A DNA stretch of 64,000 nt from Dolomedes plantarius (GCA_907164885.2 OU015492.1:188509838-188573837), one strand, 5' to 3'; counted from the first letter of the stretch, positions 44,629 to 56,373 are shown. The notes: generated by a model not told the origin, from the letters alone. Program-made: numbers and translations.

Positions 44629-45932
44629 CAGAGGCTGTTCACACATTTTTTAGACGATGTATATTGTATTCACAAAACTAAATTACATAAAATTCTTGTG
44701 TTTTAAATGTTCTATTTGACATCCCTTATTCTGAACTATCTTTCGACACCGCAATTTCCAGGATAATAATGCCTTTTGAAGTGTCAGAAAAGGTATTCTA
44801 TCCCATTCCTCCTGAACAGCTTTCCAGAGTCCTGTAAGGGTTTTGGGACGACGTTTGGATAATGCAGATTTTAAAAGTCCGAAAGCACAAAAATCCATAG
44901 GTGATACATAGGGAGATTTAGTAGGGATATCAGTGAAGGGTATGGCCTTGTTACCAGTTTTTTGTTCCATTTCTTTTAGGAAATTTACAGTGGATTTTGA
45001 TGTGTGACTGCTAGCTTTGTCCTGATGGAGTCTCACAGATTGATGGCACTGTGGGTAAAGCGATGGTATTTCATTCAGAAAAATTGGCGATAAAATATGT
45101 TCCTGATAGTATTTGGAGTTAATCTTGACATTTTTTTCCACTCTCTTTATTTTTAACTTGCCATTATAAGAAAAACCAGCAACAATCATGAATCCCTTAG
45201 AAAAACTTTCTTTCGATTCTTTGAACCATGTACTTAAATTTTTTTCTCCCCTTTTATAATAATAAATGGCTCTTTTTTTGTTGCAGTCGTTTAAATATAC
45301 CCATGATTCATCTATTGTGACAATTGTTTTCCATTTTTCTTTGGATATGTGTTTCTCATATAGAATTCTGCAGCGTGTCCTGCGTTCAGCGATATGATTT
45401 GGAAGAAAACGATGCACATTGCATTTTTTCGCTTTCTTAAGATTTAAATCAACGTTTATCATTTTGTTGACAGTGGACACCGAGCATTTTAATGATTTTG
45501 CAACTGTTCTTTGACTAGGGGGATTTTCTTTTAACATTAAACAACGTACCTTTGCAATAGTCGAAGATGTCCGTTTTTTCCTTGGATACTTCTTTGGAAT
45601 TTTTGTCCCACTTGAGGCTCCAATTTGACGTTTTTTTTTTCCTTTCTTGTTGACGATATTATCTATCGACGCTTTAGATATCACAAAACCATGACTCTCA
45701 CATCGTTTTTGGATAACGGAGTATGCATATTTCTCTTCGGAAAGAGCATAAATGTAGCCTTCGAACCACTGCTTTGTTAAAAATGCCATTTTGAATAAAA
45801 ACAAAACTTTCAAGCCGCAGAAGATAATTTTGACTTTTAAAAACATAGTACAATTGCAATTATTTCTTTTGCAGCAAACAATTTTTTATTACAGCTTACC
45901 AAAATCGTCTAAAAATGTGCGAACAGACTCTG
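44629..45932 (-). mobile_element. Complete mariner-like element, DD41D group (1304 bp)
   Basis: Flanked by TA (44627-44628 and 45933-45934). The terminal inverted repeats of about 28 bp read CAGAGGCTGTTCACACATTT and, from the other end, CAGAGTCTGTTCGCACATTT, both continuing to TTAGACGA. Length, TA target and a single uninterrupted transposase gene are what an autonomous mariner should have. A broken copy lies at 51640-52946 in the opposite orientation. Confidence 0.95.
44683..45789 (-). CDS. Mariner-like transposase, intact (368 aa)
   Basis: Cut-and-paste transposase acting on the flanking inverted repeats. From MAFLTKQWFEGYIYAL the protein has an N-terminal helix-turn-helix region (about residues 1-110, including VSTVNKM), then the catalytic core: first Asp in IVTIDESWVYL, second in RLHQDKASSHTS and third in SPMDFCAFG. 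The second and third are separated by 41 residues, the DD41D pattern. A basic GTKIPKKYPRKKRT stretch may act as a nuclear signal. I chose the ATG at 45789 because the frame then gives the usual 340-370 residues. An in-frame ATG at 45846 would add 19 residues. No stops or frameshifts, so it may still be functional. Confidence 0.9.
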   Translation of the reverse strand: MAFLTKQWFEGYIYALSEEKYAYSVIQKRCESHGFVISKASIDNIVNKKGKKKRQIGASSGTKIPKKYPRKKRTSSTIAKVRCLMLKENPPSQRTVAKSLKCSVSTVNKMINVDLNLKKAKKCNVHRFLPNHIAERRTRCRILYEKHISKEKWKTIVTIDESWVYLNDCNKKRAIYYYKRGEKNLSTWFKESKESFSKGFMIVAGFSYNGKLKIKRVEKNVKINSKYYQEHILSPIFLNEIPSLYPQCHQSVRLHQDKASSHTSKSTVNFLKEMEQKTGNKAIPFTDIPTKSPYVSPMDFCAFGLLKSALSKRRPKTLTGLWKAVQEEWDRIPFLTLQKALLSWKLRCRKIVQNKGCQIEHLKHKNFM

Positions 45933-45940
45933 TATAATTG

Positions 45941-46197
45941 AGGCATTTCCGTTGAAAAGCCAAAATTTCCAAAAGGCAAGTGCCAAAATTTCAAAAAGTA
46001 TTTTTTTACTGATATAAGGCTTTGTTCTAGGGCTAAGGGCGTGGAAAAGGAGGTAAATGCCTAGCTCAGAACTAAACCAAACTAGCTAGGCACTTAAATC
46101 TTTTTCCACGCCATTAGACATGGAACAAACCTTAGTATCAGTAAAAAAATAGTCTTCGGAAATTTTGGCACTTACCCGCTTTTCAACGGGAACGCCT
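45941..46197. mobile_element. Palindromic MITE (257 bp) with TAATTG duplication
   Basis: The two halves are long inverted repeats of about 120 bp. AAGTGCCAAAATTTC and TTTTTTTACTGATA occur in both arms, as do GGCGTGGAAAA and TGCCTAGCT. The outermost bases are AGGC/GCCT. TAATTG lies on each side (45935-45940 and 46198-46203). It begins only eight bases after the end of the mariner-like element. No coding sequence. The superfamily is not clear. Confidence 0.8.
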
Positions 46198-46324
46198 TAA
46201 TTGTTTAAGTTTTCATTTTGTCAGTTATGCTTTGCAGAAACTAAAAAAGAAAATTAAACTCATAGAATTTTTTGCGTAAAGTGTCATATTATGGAATATA
46301 ACGTTTAAATTCATTTCAAATGAT

Positions 46325-46497
46325 TTGTATCATCGCGATGGCAATGGAATTCAGTCCAAAACATTCGAGCGCGAGCCCCACTGTCGGCGTAAATATATGT
46401 AGTCTTTCATAATAACTTCAAACTGTAAGTCCCTGTCTAATTTGCCCTTGTGTATCAAATGCCATCCATAGTGTTGTTCTATACCAACCATGCCAAA
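46325..46497 (+). mobile_element. SINE family B, degenerate copy
   Basis: Resembles the B copies at 20725 and 59243. It has a decayed B box ATTCGAGCGCGAGCCCCACT and then CTTCAAACTGTAAGTCCCTG and TCTAATTTGCCCTTGTGTA, matching CTTTAAACTGTAGGTCCCGG and TCTAATTAACCCTCGTGTA of the better copies. The A-box end is lost or unrecognisable. An old insertion. Confidence 0.6.
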
Positions 46498-48812
46498 CAA
46501 AAAAAAAATTTGAAATAAATTAATTTGAAACATGACACAAATCACATTTCAAGTATGCACCATTTCACATAAATGCATAACACGCTCATATTTTTGCTAA
46601 AACATATTCAAAGAAAAGGAAAGTAGGTAGCTCATTAAAAATATAAATATCTTGTTAATTTAAAACATCTCTAACTGTTGAAAGCTGAATTCTTCTTTCA
46701 GCTATAATGTGATCTAAAGTAATAATATTCAGTTAGGACATTAACTTATAAGAGAGTTAACCTCGATATACATCAAATGATTATACAGGAGATTTCGTAT
46801 TTTATAAAATTATTGTGTTTAATACAGTATGTTAATTTTTTTAATGGTACTCCAAATAAAATCACTTCTTATATAGTAGGCCGATTTTATATTTCGTTAG
46901 TTCAGTGTTTCTTAAAGTAAATAAAACATATAGACAATATTTTGAGTTGCAGTAATATATATTTAAGAATTATTCATTTAATAAATACTTCCTGATTGTT
47001 AAGAATTATGTCCAATGGAATAAAAAGTTAAGCCTTTTAAAATATATATAATTTTTGAAACTTTTGAAATGAAGTTAAAATTAAGTTTGTAGTGTGTGTG
47101 TATGTGTGGGGAGTGGGTAATGTAAAATTTTGGATTTTCAAGTACATACTAAACATTTTTTCAAATGTTTCTGCTGATATGATTCATACATATTATTGAT
47201 GGCTGTGCTATCGGAGCTAAAAATTAGGCCTGTTAAGCGTCTATCTCTGTAGTGAGATACAAATGTCATCACGTTTACTTTTTCAATAAGATTTATTTTC
47301 TGAAAGAGTATGTGGCAAACTCCCCTGTGCATTGTCATTAATAATGGATAAAGAAACCGCTAGAAATTGAAATTGTTAAGGTTTTACATTTGAAAATTTA
47401 GAGGGACGTTGTATACTTACCAACAGCTGCTCAGCTTGACTTCCTGCCTACGATAATTTTCTGCCTATAATATGGCCTATATCGAAACTTATGTGTGAAA
47501 AAAAAAGAAAAAAACGATATCTTTATGCAAAGTGCAAGTGTTGCGAATTATCCGTATCTTTTTAGATGTATTGTTTGCATCGTCAAATAAAGCTATTCAT
47601 TAGTGGCACAAGGTGTACTGAGAGAAAGCAAGAGTAGCGGTGCAAACCTCTACGGATGATTCCCCGTGGTGGACTGTGAGAAAATAAATTATCGGTGAAA
47701 ATTACTATGGCACAATTGTGCGTTGCTCCCTATTATTGTCAGCAAATTTGTTTGACACTATTCATTTTTCACCAATGCATTACAATGCATTCAAAAGCGA
47801 AATTCTTCAATATCTGAAACGTAATCTCTAAAATTTCATCAAGCAAAGCCGAGTAAGAATTATTTAAGTCTATTATAAGTATTAACAGTACATTACAAGT
47901 GACAATGCGGAAGTGTTATTAGTAAAAATAGATGCCCGCAACGACTTTGAAAATGTCACACTAAATCGTTACGGGCTAATTTCATATAACCCTATGAGGC
48001 ATATAATATAAAATATCGACATTATATCACTTTGTCTTTAGTAGTATAGCAAAAGATGACCAAGGCTATTCAAAATTACCCAACCGACCTCGATTTTTAG
48101 TGATAAGCTTCCCTGTTTCTTCGAAGACAAATGATACATGTATTGCGTTTAGGATATAGGAAAAAGGAAAAAATGGCTGAAGAATTTTTGTTTATTATAA
48201 GTTGCTTACTCAATTTCTTATTTTACTAGAAAATCATTTAATCTCCCCATCCTAGCAGCTTGAGGTTTCCTCTTGCTAGAGTCTCCAATCTCCGCGCATG
48301 CTCCGATTAGACCATTTTTATTCTTTCACTTTCAAGATGGAAGGAAACAAACACACTGCTGTTATGTTTCATTTTGATGTTTGAAACTTTTATTGATCTT
48401 GATTCAATTCTTCAATTTTAGAACTTATTTTTTTTCTGCGAAATTTCTTTAAATTTCCAAAGGATTATATTATATTGAATGTAACCTTATTAAAATTTGA
48501 CATTTTGGTCAAAATGCCTAAAATGTTAATCGATATTGATCTTCATATTTGAAAAAAAATTCATTTAAGTCTTTAGGCGTTATTTTTAGTCGGATACTAC
48601 ATTTTAAAAATGAACTCGTAATATCAATAAGCGTATCAGATAGTAAAGTAATCAGATTAAATATGAATTAAATTTACCGTAGTCAAACGGGAAAAATAAA
48701 TCGATAAAAACATAAAAGGGAAAGAATGTAATGAAGCATTAAGGAAAGTATATGAATTTCTGGCAGATTTCACTATACTGGTATTCTTAAGATCAGACTA
48801 ATTATATTAAAA
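46498..48812. other. AT-rich intergenic or intronic DNA
   Basis: No gene or element recognised. A TGTGTGTGTATGTG stretch lies near 47091. Confidence 0.55.
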
Positions 48813-49409
48813 CTAGCTAAAAATCCGCGCTTCGCTACGGAATACATTCAAATTAAATACAACGCTCAATGTATGTAATTAATGCCAAAAAAAATAAATA
48901 AATATATATATATATATATTATTTATAAAAAATCGTAAGGGATATTTATTTTTTTTGTATAATATCCAATCGTCTGCTGCATTAGAAAGAAAAAAAAAAT
49001 ACTTTTTGTCTATTTAGTTGTTATGCACGTGACGATAAATTTATTTAAAGTACCAGAAAAAGAAATCACGTGATCGGCATTTAATAAATTAAATTCTAAA
49101 AATTAATCTTAAAAAATTCACCAAAAATCAGAAAATCGAGGTAAAGGTTCGAAAAAGATTTCATTTTAAAGGACCTTTTAGGATCTTTCTCGTGATATAA
49201 ATTTTTTAACCCTGAAATTATTATTTAAAAAAACAGCTTAAAAAATTAATTTGAAAAAATCTAAGAAGAATTTTTCAAAAATCTTTCTTAGTGCATGCCT
49301 ACACCTTTAGAAGAATCACCATGCAAAATTTCAGTCCTTTAGGTCCAGCGCTTTGGTCTGTCCGTTGTATGTCAGTGAGTCAGTTACGGAACTGTTTTAT
49401 ATATATAGA
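48813..49409 (-). mobile_element. Non-autonomous Helitron, copy 2 (597 bp)
   Basis: Minus-strand 5' end TCTATATATATAAAACAGTT and 3' end TTTTTAGCTAG, inserted between A and T. The subterminal hairpin is CCGTAGCGAAGCGCGG. It lacks about 200 bp relative to copy 1. The conserved AGCGCTGGACCTAAAGG block is present. Confidence 0.85.
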
Positions 49410-49879
49410 TTACATAATGATAGGGAAGAAAGTCGGAACACACAACTAGAGGACTAGAATATAAATCAAAGTTAAAGGAACTAAATGCAAAAAAATCCAT
49501 ATATGTTTCACAGTGAGTAAAAGAATGTGATTGAAGGTTTTATATTAAGTTTATAGGGTTAGTCCAAAATAATCGCGACATAGCATGGGGTTGAAGAGAG
49601 TCTGTCTTCATAAAACAATCATCTGGAAAGCGAAAAGGTTTGCGTTCATTTCCTGTATCTGTCAACTTCGTTTTCATCGGCGATGTAAAAATAAAATTGT
49701 GCTCTCGAGCAGATGATTGTTTACAGATTTTTTTCCTTTAAAAAATATATTTTTGATTACTTCATTTTACGCAAATCTTTCACTAAACAATACGTTTGAA
49801 ATGGCATCAAATTTTTTCAGACATGTTTTATAAATGTTTTTATTAGGAATAAACTATATTCATGAAAGTCGATGAATTA
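49410..49879. other. Spacer between two inverted Helitrons
   Basis: 470 bp of AT-rich sequence. Its right part (49740-49879) resembles the diverged tandem units found at 50790-51640, so copy 3 probably inserted into that tandem array. Confidence 0.5.
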
Positions 49880-50685
49880 TCAATATATATAAAACATTTC
49901 ATGACTGACTGACATACAGATAACGCACAGCCCAAACCGCTGGACTTTAGGTCCAGCGGTTTGGCTGAAATTTTGCATGGGATTGTTCTTATAGTGTAAA
50001 GATGCACTAAAAAAGTTTTTTGAAAATTTCTTCTTAGATTTTTTAAAATTTAATTTTTAAGCTGTTTTTTTTTTTTTTTTTTTTTTAGTTTGCATTTAAA
50101 ATAATAATTTGAGGGTTATAAAACTTATATCATGAGGAAGATCATAAAAATTCCTTTAAAATGAAATCTTTTACGAATCTTTACCTCCATTTTTTGATTT
50201 TTGATTAATTTGTAAAGATTAATTTTTAGAATTTAAATTATTAAAAGCTGATTAGGTGGTTTCTTTTCTTTTTTTGATACTTTCAATTAGTTTTACGTCA
50301 CTTGCATAACAACGAAATAAATATAAAAAAAATATTAAAATAAGGTAAAAGATAACATTCATCCACTAGACTAATTGAGATGGAAATTTTTAAAGAATTC
50401 AATTCAAATTAGTATATGTTATGAATATTAAACATACAAATTAATTGCATACATTGACCATTGTATTTAATTTGAATATTTTCTTCTACATTATTTTGTC
50501 TATAAAAATATCCGTTACAATTTTTTTATTAATATATTTTTTTTGGCATTAATGGCATACATTGACCGTTGTATTTATTATAAATATATATATATTTTTT
50601 TTTTGGGGGGGGGCATTAATTTCATACATTGATCATTATATTTAATTTTAATGTACTCCGTGGCAAAGCACGGGTATTCAGCTAG
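49880..50685 (+). mobile_element. Non-autonomous Helitron, copy 3 (806 bp)
   Basis: Plus strand. It starts TCAATATATATAAAACATTT and ends GGGTATTCAGCTAG, flanked by A and T. The 3' hairpin CCGT-G-GC-AAA-GC-ACGG keeps its pairing although the sequence differs from copies 1, 2 and 4. It contains T-rich and G-run tracts. It is inverted with respect to copy 2. Confidence 0.85.
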
Positions 50686-50789
50686 TTTATTTATATATAT
50701 ATCTAAATTGCAATTTCAGGTAGGATTTTTATATACACCTGTGTTTTGACAGATATTTCTGTTACAATAAATGGACGTTCATCATGAGA

Positions 50790-51639
50790 ACTGTCAAAGA
50801 CCTTGAGGAAATTATCATCCTTTTTAGAAACTCTACTAAAATCAATGTTTCATTAACCGTATTTATTTTCAAGATATCAAGCAGTTATGAAATGTAAACC
50901 TGGAGATGAAATCCAAATATTTTTCGATTGAAAGATTTAAATGCCGTGAAAAATGTTTTATGTATATTTTTTAAATGTTCATAAGGAAAATAAACTACAG
51001 TCAAGAATATAGTTTAATATTTTTTTACAGCAGTCTAAATTGTAAATTCAAAAAGTTTTACGGAAGGTTTTTATAAGTATCGGCTTTTAAATAGCTCCTT
51101 CTCTTACTATAGTTTGATTTCTATCATTAGGATTGTCTACGACTTGAGAAAAATTATCAGCAATTTTACATATTCTACAGAGATCTGATATGTTTCTTTA
51201 ATGATATTTTTTCAGTGGTTCAAAACAATATTAAATGTAAACTTTCAGATAAAATCAAAACAATTTTCAACTGAAATATTTGCTTGAAATACCGTGAATT
51301 TTTTAAAATATATTTTAAAAACATTTATGGTAGTAATGAGCTATAGTCAAGAATGAAGATTTCATTAGTCAAGAATGATAATATAGTCAAGAATGTAGAT
51401 TGATTTTCAGCAATTTAAAATCTAACCACGGATAATTTTACAGGATATTTTTATAGACACTAGTACCCACACCTCTAACGATAGCTAGACATTTACATTG
51501 ACATGTGTCTCAGACCTTGAGGAAATTATCATTCTTAGGTACCAAGCAAAAATGTAATATATGTTTCCCATAATATTTACTTCAAGGTTCAAGTCTTAAG
51601 TCCTTATAAAATGTAGACACCTGGAGAGGAATCCAAATA
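50790..51639. repeat. Diverged tandem repeat (~355-bp units)
   Basis: GACCTTGAGGAAATTATCAT at about 50800 and 51513, with a diverged GACTTGAGAAAAATTATCAG at about 51139, mark three units. AGTCAAGAAT, CTGGAGA(T/G)GAA(A)TCCAAATA and TTTATAAGTATC-like words also recur. The mariner-like copy at 51640 inserted at the end of the third CCAAATA word. Confidence 0.65.
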
Positions 51640-52946
51640 CAGAGGCTGTTCGCACATTTTTTAGACGGTTTTGGTTAGCGGTAATAAAAAATCGTTTGCT
51701 GCAAAAGAAATAATTGCAATTGTACTGTGTTTTTAAAAGTCAAAATTATCATCTGCGGCTTGAAAGTTTTGTTTTTATTCAAAATGGCGTTTTTAACAAA
51801 GCAGTGGTTCAAAGGCTACATTTATGCTCTTTCCGAAGAGAAATATGCATACTCCGTTATCCAAAAACGATGTGAGAGTCATGGTTTTGTAATATATAAA
51901 GCGTCGATAGGTAATATCGTCAACAAGAAAGGAAAAAAACGTCAAATTGGAGCCTCAAGTGGGACAAAAATTCCAAAGAAGTATCCAAGGAAAAAACGGA
52001 CATCTTCGACTATTGCAAAGGTACGTTGTTTAATGTTAAAAGAAAATCCTCCTAGTCAAAGGACTTGCAAAATCATTAAAATGCTCGGTGTCCACTGTAA
52101 ACAAAATGATAAACGTTGATTTAAATGTTAAGAAAGGAAATAAACGCAATGTGCATCGTCTTCTTCCAAATCATATCGCTGATGCAGGACACGCTGCAGA
52201 ATTCTATATGAGAAACACTTATCCAAAGAAAAATGGAAAACAATTGTCACAATAGATGAATCATGGGTGTATTTAAATGATTGCAACAAAAAAAGAGCCA
52301 TTTATTATCATAAAAGGGGAGAAAAAAATTTAAGTACATGGTTCAAAGAATCGAAAGAAAGTTTTTCTAAGGGATTCATGATTGTTGCTGGTTTTTCTTA
52401 TAATGGCAAATTAAAAATAAACATAGTGGAAAAAAAATGTACGTTCTCCAAATTAACTCCAAATACTATCAGGAACATATTTTATCGCCAATTTTTCTGA
52501 ATGAAATACCATCGTTTTACCCACAGTGCCATCAATCTGTGAGACTCCATCAGGACAAAGCTAGCAGTCACACATCAAAATCCACTGTAAATTTCCTAAA
52601 AGAAATGGAACAAAAAACTGGTATCAAGGCCATACCCTTCACTGATATCCTTACTAAATCTCCCGATGTATCACCTATGGATTTTTGTGCTTTCGGACTT
52701 TTAATATCTGAATTATCCAAACTCCGTCCCTTAACCCTTACAGGACTCTGGAAAGCTGTTCAGGAGGAATGTTATAGAATACCTCTTCTGACACTTCAAA
52801 AAGCATTATTATCCTGTAAATTGCGGTGTCGAAAGATAGTTCAGAATAAGGGATGTCAAACAGAACATTTAAAACACAAGAATTTTATGTAATTTAGTTT
52901 TGTGAATACAATATATATCATCTAAAAAATGCGTGAACAGCCTCTG
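51640..52946 (+). mobile_element. Mariner-like element, DD41D group, broken copy (1307 bp)
   Basis: Same family as 44629-45932, opposite orientation. It is flanked by TA (51638-51639 and 52947-52948), with ends CAGAGGCTGTTCGCACATTT and CAGAGGCTGTTCACGCATTT (inverted). Both ends are intact, so it could still be mobilised by a transposase made elsewhere. Confidence 0.95.
51784..52892 (+). pseudogene. Mariner-like transposase, frame-broken
   Basis: Aligned to the intact copy it has a two-base loss near 52063, a one-base loss near 52182 (so the frame returns) and a short insertion near 52440-52450. The three catalytic motifs survive: IDESWVYLN, RLHQDKASSHTS and SPMDFCAFG. The spacing between the last two is unchanged. 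Substitutions include ISKA to IYKA and Tyr to Asp in the SPYVSP motif. Not translatable as one protein. Confidence 0.9.
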
Positions 52947-53280
52947 TAGTTTTAGAAATTATTCTCAGATGGCGAATGGGAAAATATTTTAAAGAATATT
53001 TTCTATGAATTCTTTTCGAAAGCATCTATCCTGTTAACCTCAGTAATGAAAACTAGATTTATTATCGAGATAAAGGGTACTGCAAGGATGAATATCGTTT
53101 TGTTTGAATGAAGTTTTTCGTCAAAATTGAATCAGGGAAATTTTAAATGATTGCTCCATTTTACAGCGAATAGCTGTTCATAAAATGTTTTTTACAAAAG
53201 GAATACATATTTCAATTTATTGCATGGATTATAAGAATTCCATTTTTTATCAATCTCTTAATCCAAATTTATATTACAAA
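52947..53280. other. AT-rich spacer
   Basis: No gene or repeat recognised between the mariner-like copy and the Helitron. Confidence 0.5.
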
Positions 53281-53972
53281 CTAGCTGAAAACCCGCGCTT
53301 CGCTACGGAGTACATTCAAATTAAATACAACGGTCAACGTATGCAATTTATGCCAAACAATATATATATATATTTATAATAAATGCGATGATCAATGTAT
53401 ACAATTGATGTAAAATATATATCTATCTATATATATATATTTATAAAAAAAATCGTAAGGGATATGCATTTTTTGGGGATAATATCCAATCGTCTGCTGC
53501 ATTAGAAAGAGAAAAAAATATTTTGTTTGTCTATTTAGTTGTTACGCACGTGACGATAAATTTATTGAAAGTACCAGAAAAAAAATCACGTGATCAGCAT
53601 TTAATAAATTAAATTCTAAAAATTAATCTTTAAAAATTCACCAAAAATCAGGAAATGGAGGTAAAAATTCGAAAAAAATTTCATTTTTAAGGAATTTTTA
53701 TGATCTTTCTCTTGATATAAATTTTATAACCCTCAATGTATTATTTTAAATGCAAACGTAAAAAAAGTTTAAAAAACAGCTTAAAAATTTAATTTTAAAA
53801 AATCTAAGAAGATTTTTTGAAAAATCTTTCTTAGTGCACCCCTACACTATTAGAAGAATCGCCATGCAAAATTTCAGCCCTTTAGGTCCAGCGGTTTGGT
53901 CTGTGCGTTGTGTGTCAGTCAGTCAGTCAGTGAATGAATGAGTCAGTTACGGACCTGTTTTATATATATAGA
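53281..53972 (-). mobile_element. Non-autonomous Helitron, copy 4 (692 bp)
   Basis: Minus-strand 5' end TCTATATATATAAAACAGGT and 3' end GGGTTTTCAGCTAG between A and T. The hairpin is CCGTAGCGAAGCGCGG. Near the 5' end are GACTGACTGACTGAC repeats and the AAACCGCTGGACCTAAAGG block. It is closest to copy 2 by eye (both have the TATCCAATCGTCTGCTGCAT block). Confidence 0.85.
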
Positions 53973-54480
53973 TAATAAAAATACCTAAACTCTCGAAAAG
54001 AGATATAGTGTCAAAAATGTACTATAGCAAGAAAAATATTTGCTCAATTCTTCTTTCGGGGCATAAAACAAAATACTCCTAAGGAAAACGTGTATCATCC
54101 AGAAAAACGTGCCGAAATGAAGGCACCGGAAGTGCAGAGACAACTTTGCCATTACACATGACAGCAAAACTGAAGTTGCCAAAAACTGAGAGGTAGAGAA
54201 AAAGGAAGAAAAAAGTCATGTAACAAAGTAAAAAGATAACGAAACCTGGAAAAGAGACAAATTTGAACAAAGATATTAAATAAAATGAACGAATAAATAA
54301 TTTTAATTAGGAATGACGGATTATAAAATAAGGAAAGTGTATGAATAACAGAATGAATTAAAAAAAAAAGCATATGAAGGAATAAAATCGCTGTCAGTTA
54401 CTATAATATCCATGTTACGAGTAATGAAGAAAACTTCGAAATATTCTACAACAAAAAAGAGCGGGCAGAAAATGCGCATC
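53973..54480. other. AT-rich spacer
   Basis: No gene or element recognised. Minus-strand frames here are hydrophobic by composition only. Confidence 0.5.
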
Positions 54481-54934
54481 TCTAAAAATTAAAAGTTTAG
54501 GAATATAACTTTAAAAATTCCATTGACGAAAACTTATGTTCGGCCACGAAAGTAAAGAAAAAAAATTATATTTCAGGCCAGTAAAATTTTCAACTCTAAA
54601 AATTAAAAGCTTAGGAATATAACTTTAAAAATTCCATTGACGAAAACTTATGTTCGGCCACGAAAGTAAAGAAAAAAAATTTATATTTCAGGACAGTAAA
54701 ATTTTCAACTCTAAAAATTAAAAGTTTAGGAATATAACTTTAAAAATTCCATTAACGAAAACATATGTTCGGCCACGAAAGTAAAGAAAAAAAATTCTAT
54801 TTCAGGCCAGTAAAATTTTCAACTCTAAAAATTAAAAGTTTAGGAATATAACTTTAAAAATTCCATTGACGAAAACTTATGTTCGGCCACGAAAGTAAAG
54901 AAAAAAAAATTATATTTCAGGGCAGTAAAATTTT
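54481..54934. repeat. Tandem array: four ~114-bp units
   Basis: Units start TCTAAAAATTAAAAG at 54481, 54595, 54710 and 54824. Each contains ATTCCATT(G/A)ACGAAAAC, GTTCGGCCACGAAAGTAAAG and ATTTCAGG(C/A/G)CAGTAAAAT. Identity between units is very high (a few substitutions and A-run changes), so the array is young. No coding. Confidence 0.95.
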
Positions 54935-56235
54935 CTCTATTTTTAACAACAAATACTTTTGCAAATAAATATTTATACAACGAAATAAATATTTATACAA
55001 CAAATACATATTTAGTTTGAGGAATTATCGCATGAATTTCTAAAATATGTATGTGTTTACAGTGAAAAAATGAATTATATAGATTCCAGGTAGCTAAAAG
55101 TAGAGCACGCTGTAACGATGCACCAGGTTATCAATAAGGAAACAGAATACAAAATCTAAATCCTAACAAGGTCAGTAGTATTTTGTTACGATGCGAACTT
55201 TAGTGGACATCCATTTAATTGTTTAGAAAACGAAAGGCTATCTCTATAGCAACTCCTGCATCGGAATTCTCGGCTTCGGGCAATACAATGAATTATTATG
55301 TGTCACAACTTAAACTATGGAGTTATATTTTAAACATATCATTAATTTTATAGGATAGTATACGATTTATAAATTTTCTTTTTACCTTTTGACGGTAATA
55401 TTTATGAAGTTCTAAAAGTTCTGATTAATGTAAAGTCAAAGGGGGCGTTAAATAATTCCTAGATTGAATCACTATTTATACCTTCTTTACATTTTTTTTT
55501 TGCTACTTAAAAAAAGTGCAATTTAGGATTTCAGGATATGTTTTTAGTGATTGATCAAATATATTAAAGACATGCGTAAGGGTAAAGAGATACGTGATAA
55601 ATAAGACCACCGGACAACATAATTTATATTTACATATTCAGATTGTGATTAAAATTATATTTCAAGTTAAAAAATCATAAAATGACGAAATCAAAAATGT
55701 TATTTTAAAATATTTAATAGATTATGGACGTAGCTAAGCAATATCAACTAGTCTGTAACCTTAAAAATTAAATTATCGTTCTCTTCAAATAAGCAACACA
55801 AAAATCGATCAGCGGTACCTTCGTAAACTAAAAATATATTTTTCAATACATTGACATTTTGATCGAACCTGATCATTGCACTAAAAATAAGGGAACATTA
55901 CATTAAAATAATTATATTTATAAATTCGGAAAGTTTTTTGTATTTATAGAGGATAATTTGAGGTATCAATCTAATAGTTCTGATTTTGGAAGTTATAAAA
56001 TATTATGAAAGTTATATTTTATAATTGTCAATAATACATAGCAATTGTATATATTAATAAAATTTATATGTTTTATCCACAAAAACGCTTATATGAAAGT
56101 TATGGAAGTTTTCTATATTTATTGAGATTAGTTTGGGGTATTAATTGAGTTCAGTATGCTGATTGTGAATTTGAAATTATAAACCATATTATAATAGTTT
56201 GAATATTTTATTAATGGGAATAATACACAGAAATC

Positions 56236-56238
<3 letters not shown>
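54935..56238. other. AT-rich intergenic or intronic DNA
   Basis: No gene or element recognised. Loosely repeated words near 55920-56000 and 56080-56220 (AAAGTT...TATTTAT..AGA) suggest an old local duplication. Confidence 0.5.

Positions 56239-56310
<72 letters not shown>
56239..56310. repeat. (TA)n microsatellite (~72 bp)
   Basis: Pure TA run. Confidence 0.95.
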
Positions 56311-56313
<3 letters not shown>

Positions 56314-56329
56314 TGTGGGAAAATTAATC

Positions 56330-56373
56330 AAAATTGAAAATAAGTTTCAAAAATGAAACTTATTTTCAATTTT
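56330..56373. repeat. Perfect 19-bp stem hairpin
   Basis: AAAATTGAAAATAAGTTTC (56330-56348), a six-base loop AAAAAT, then the exact inverse (56355-56373). A third, partial copy of the motif follows near 56388-56410. It lies just outside the (TA)n run. Confidence 0.9.

Noticed and set aside
54481..54934. CRISPR-like array
   Set aside because: Units are contiguous 114-bp tandem copies with no variable spacers, in a eukaryotic context.
56128..56331. Tyr-Ile repeat protein
   Set aside because: Pure translation of (TA)n.
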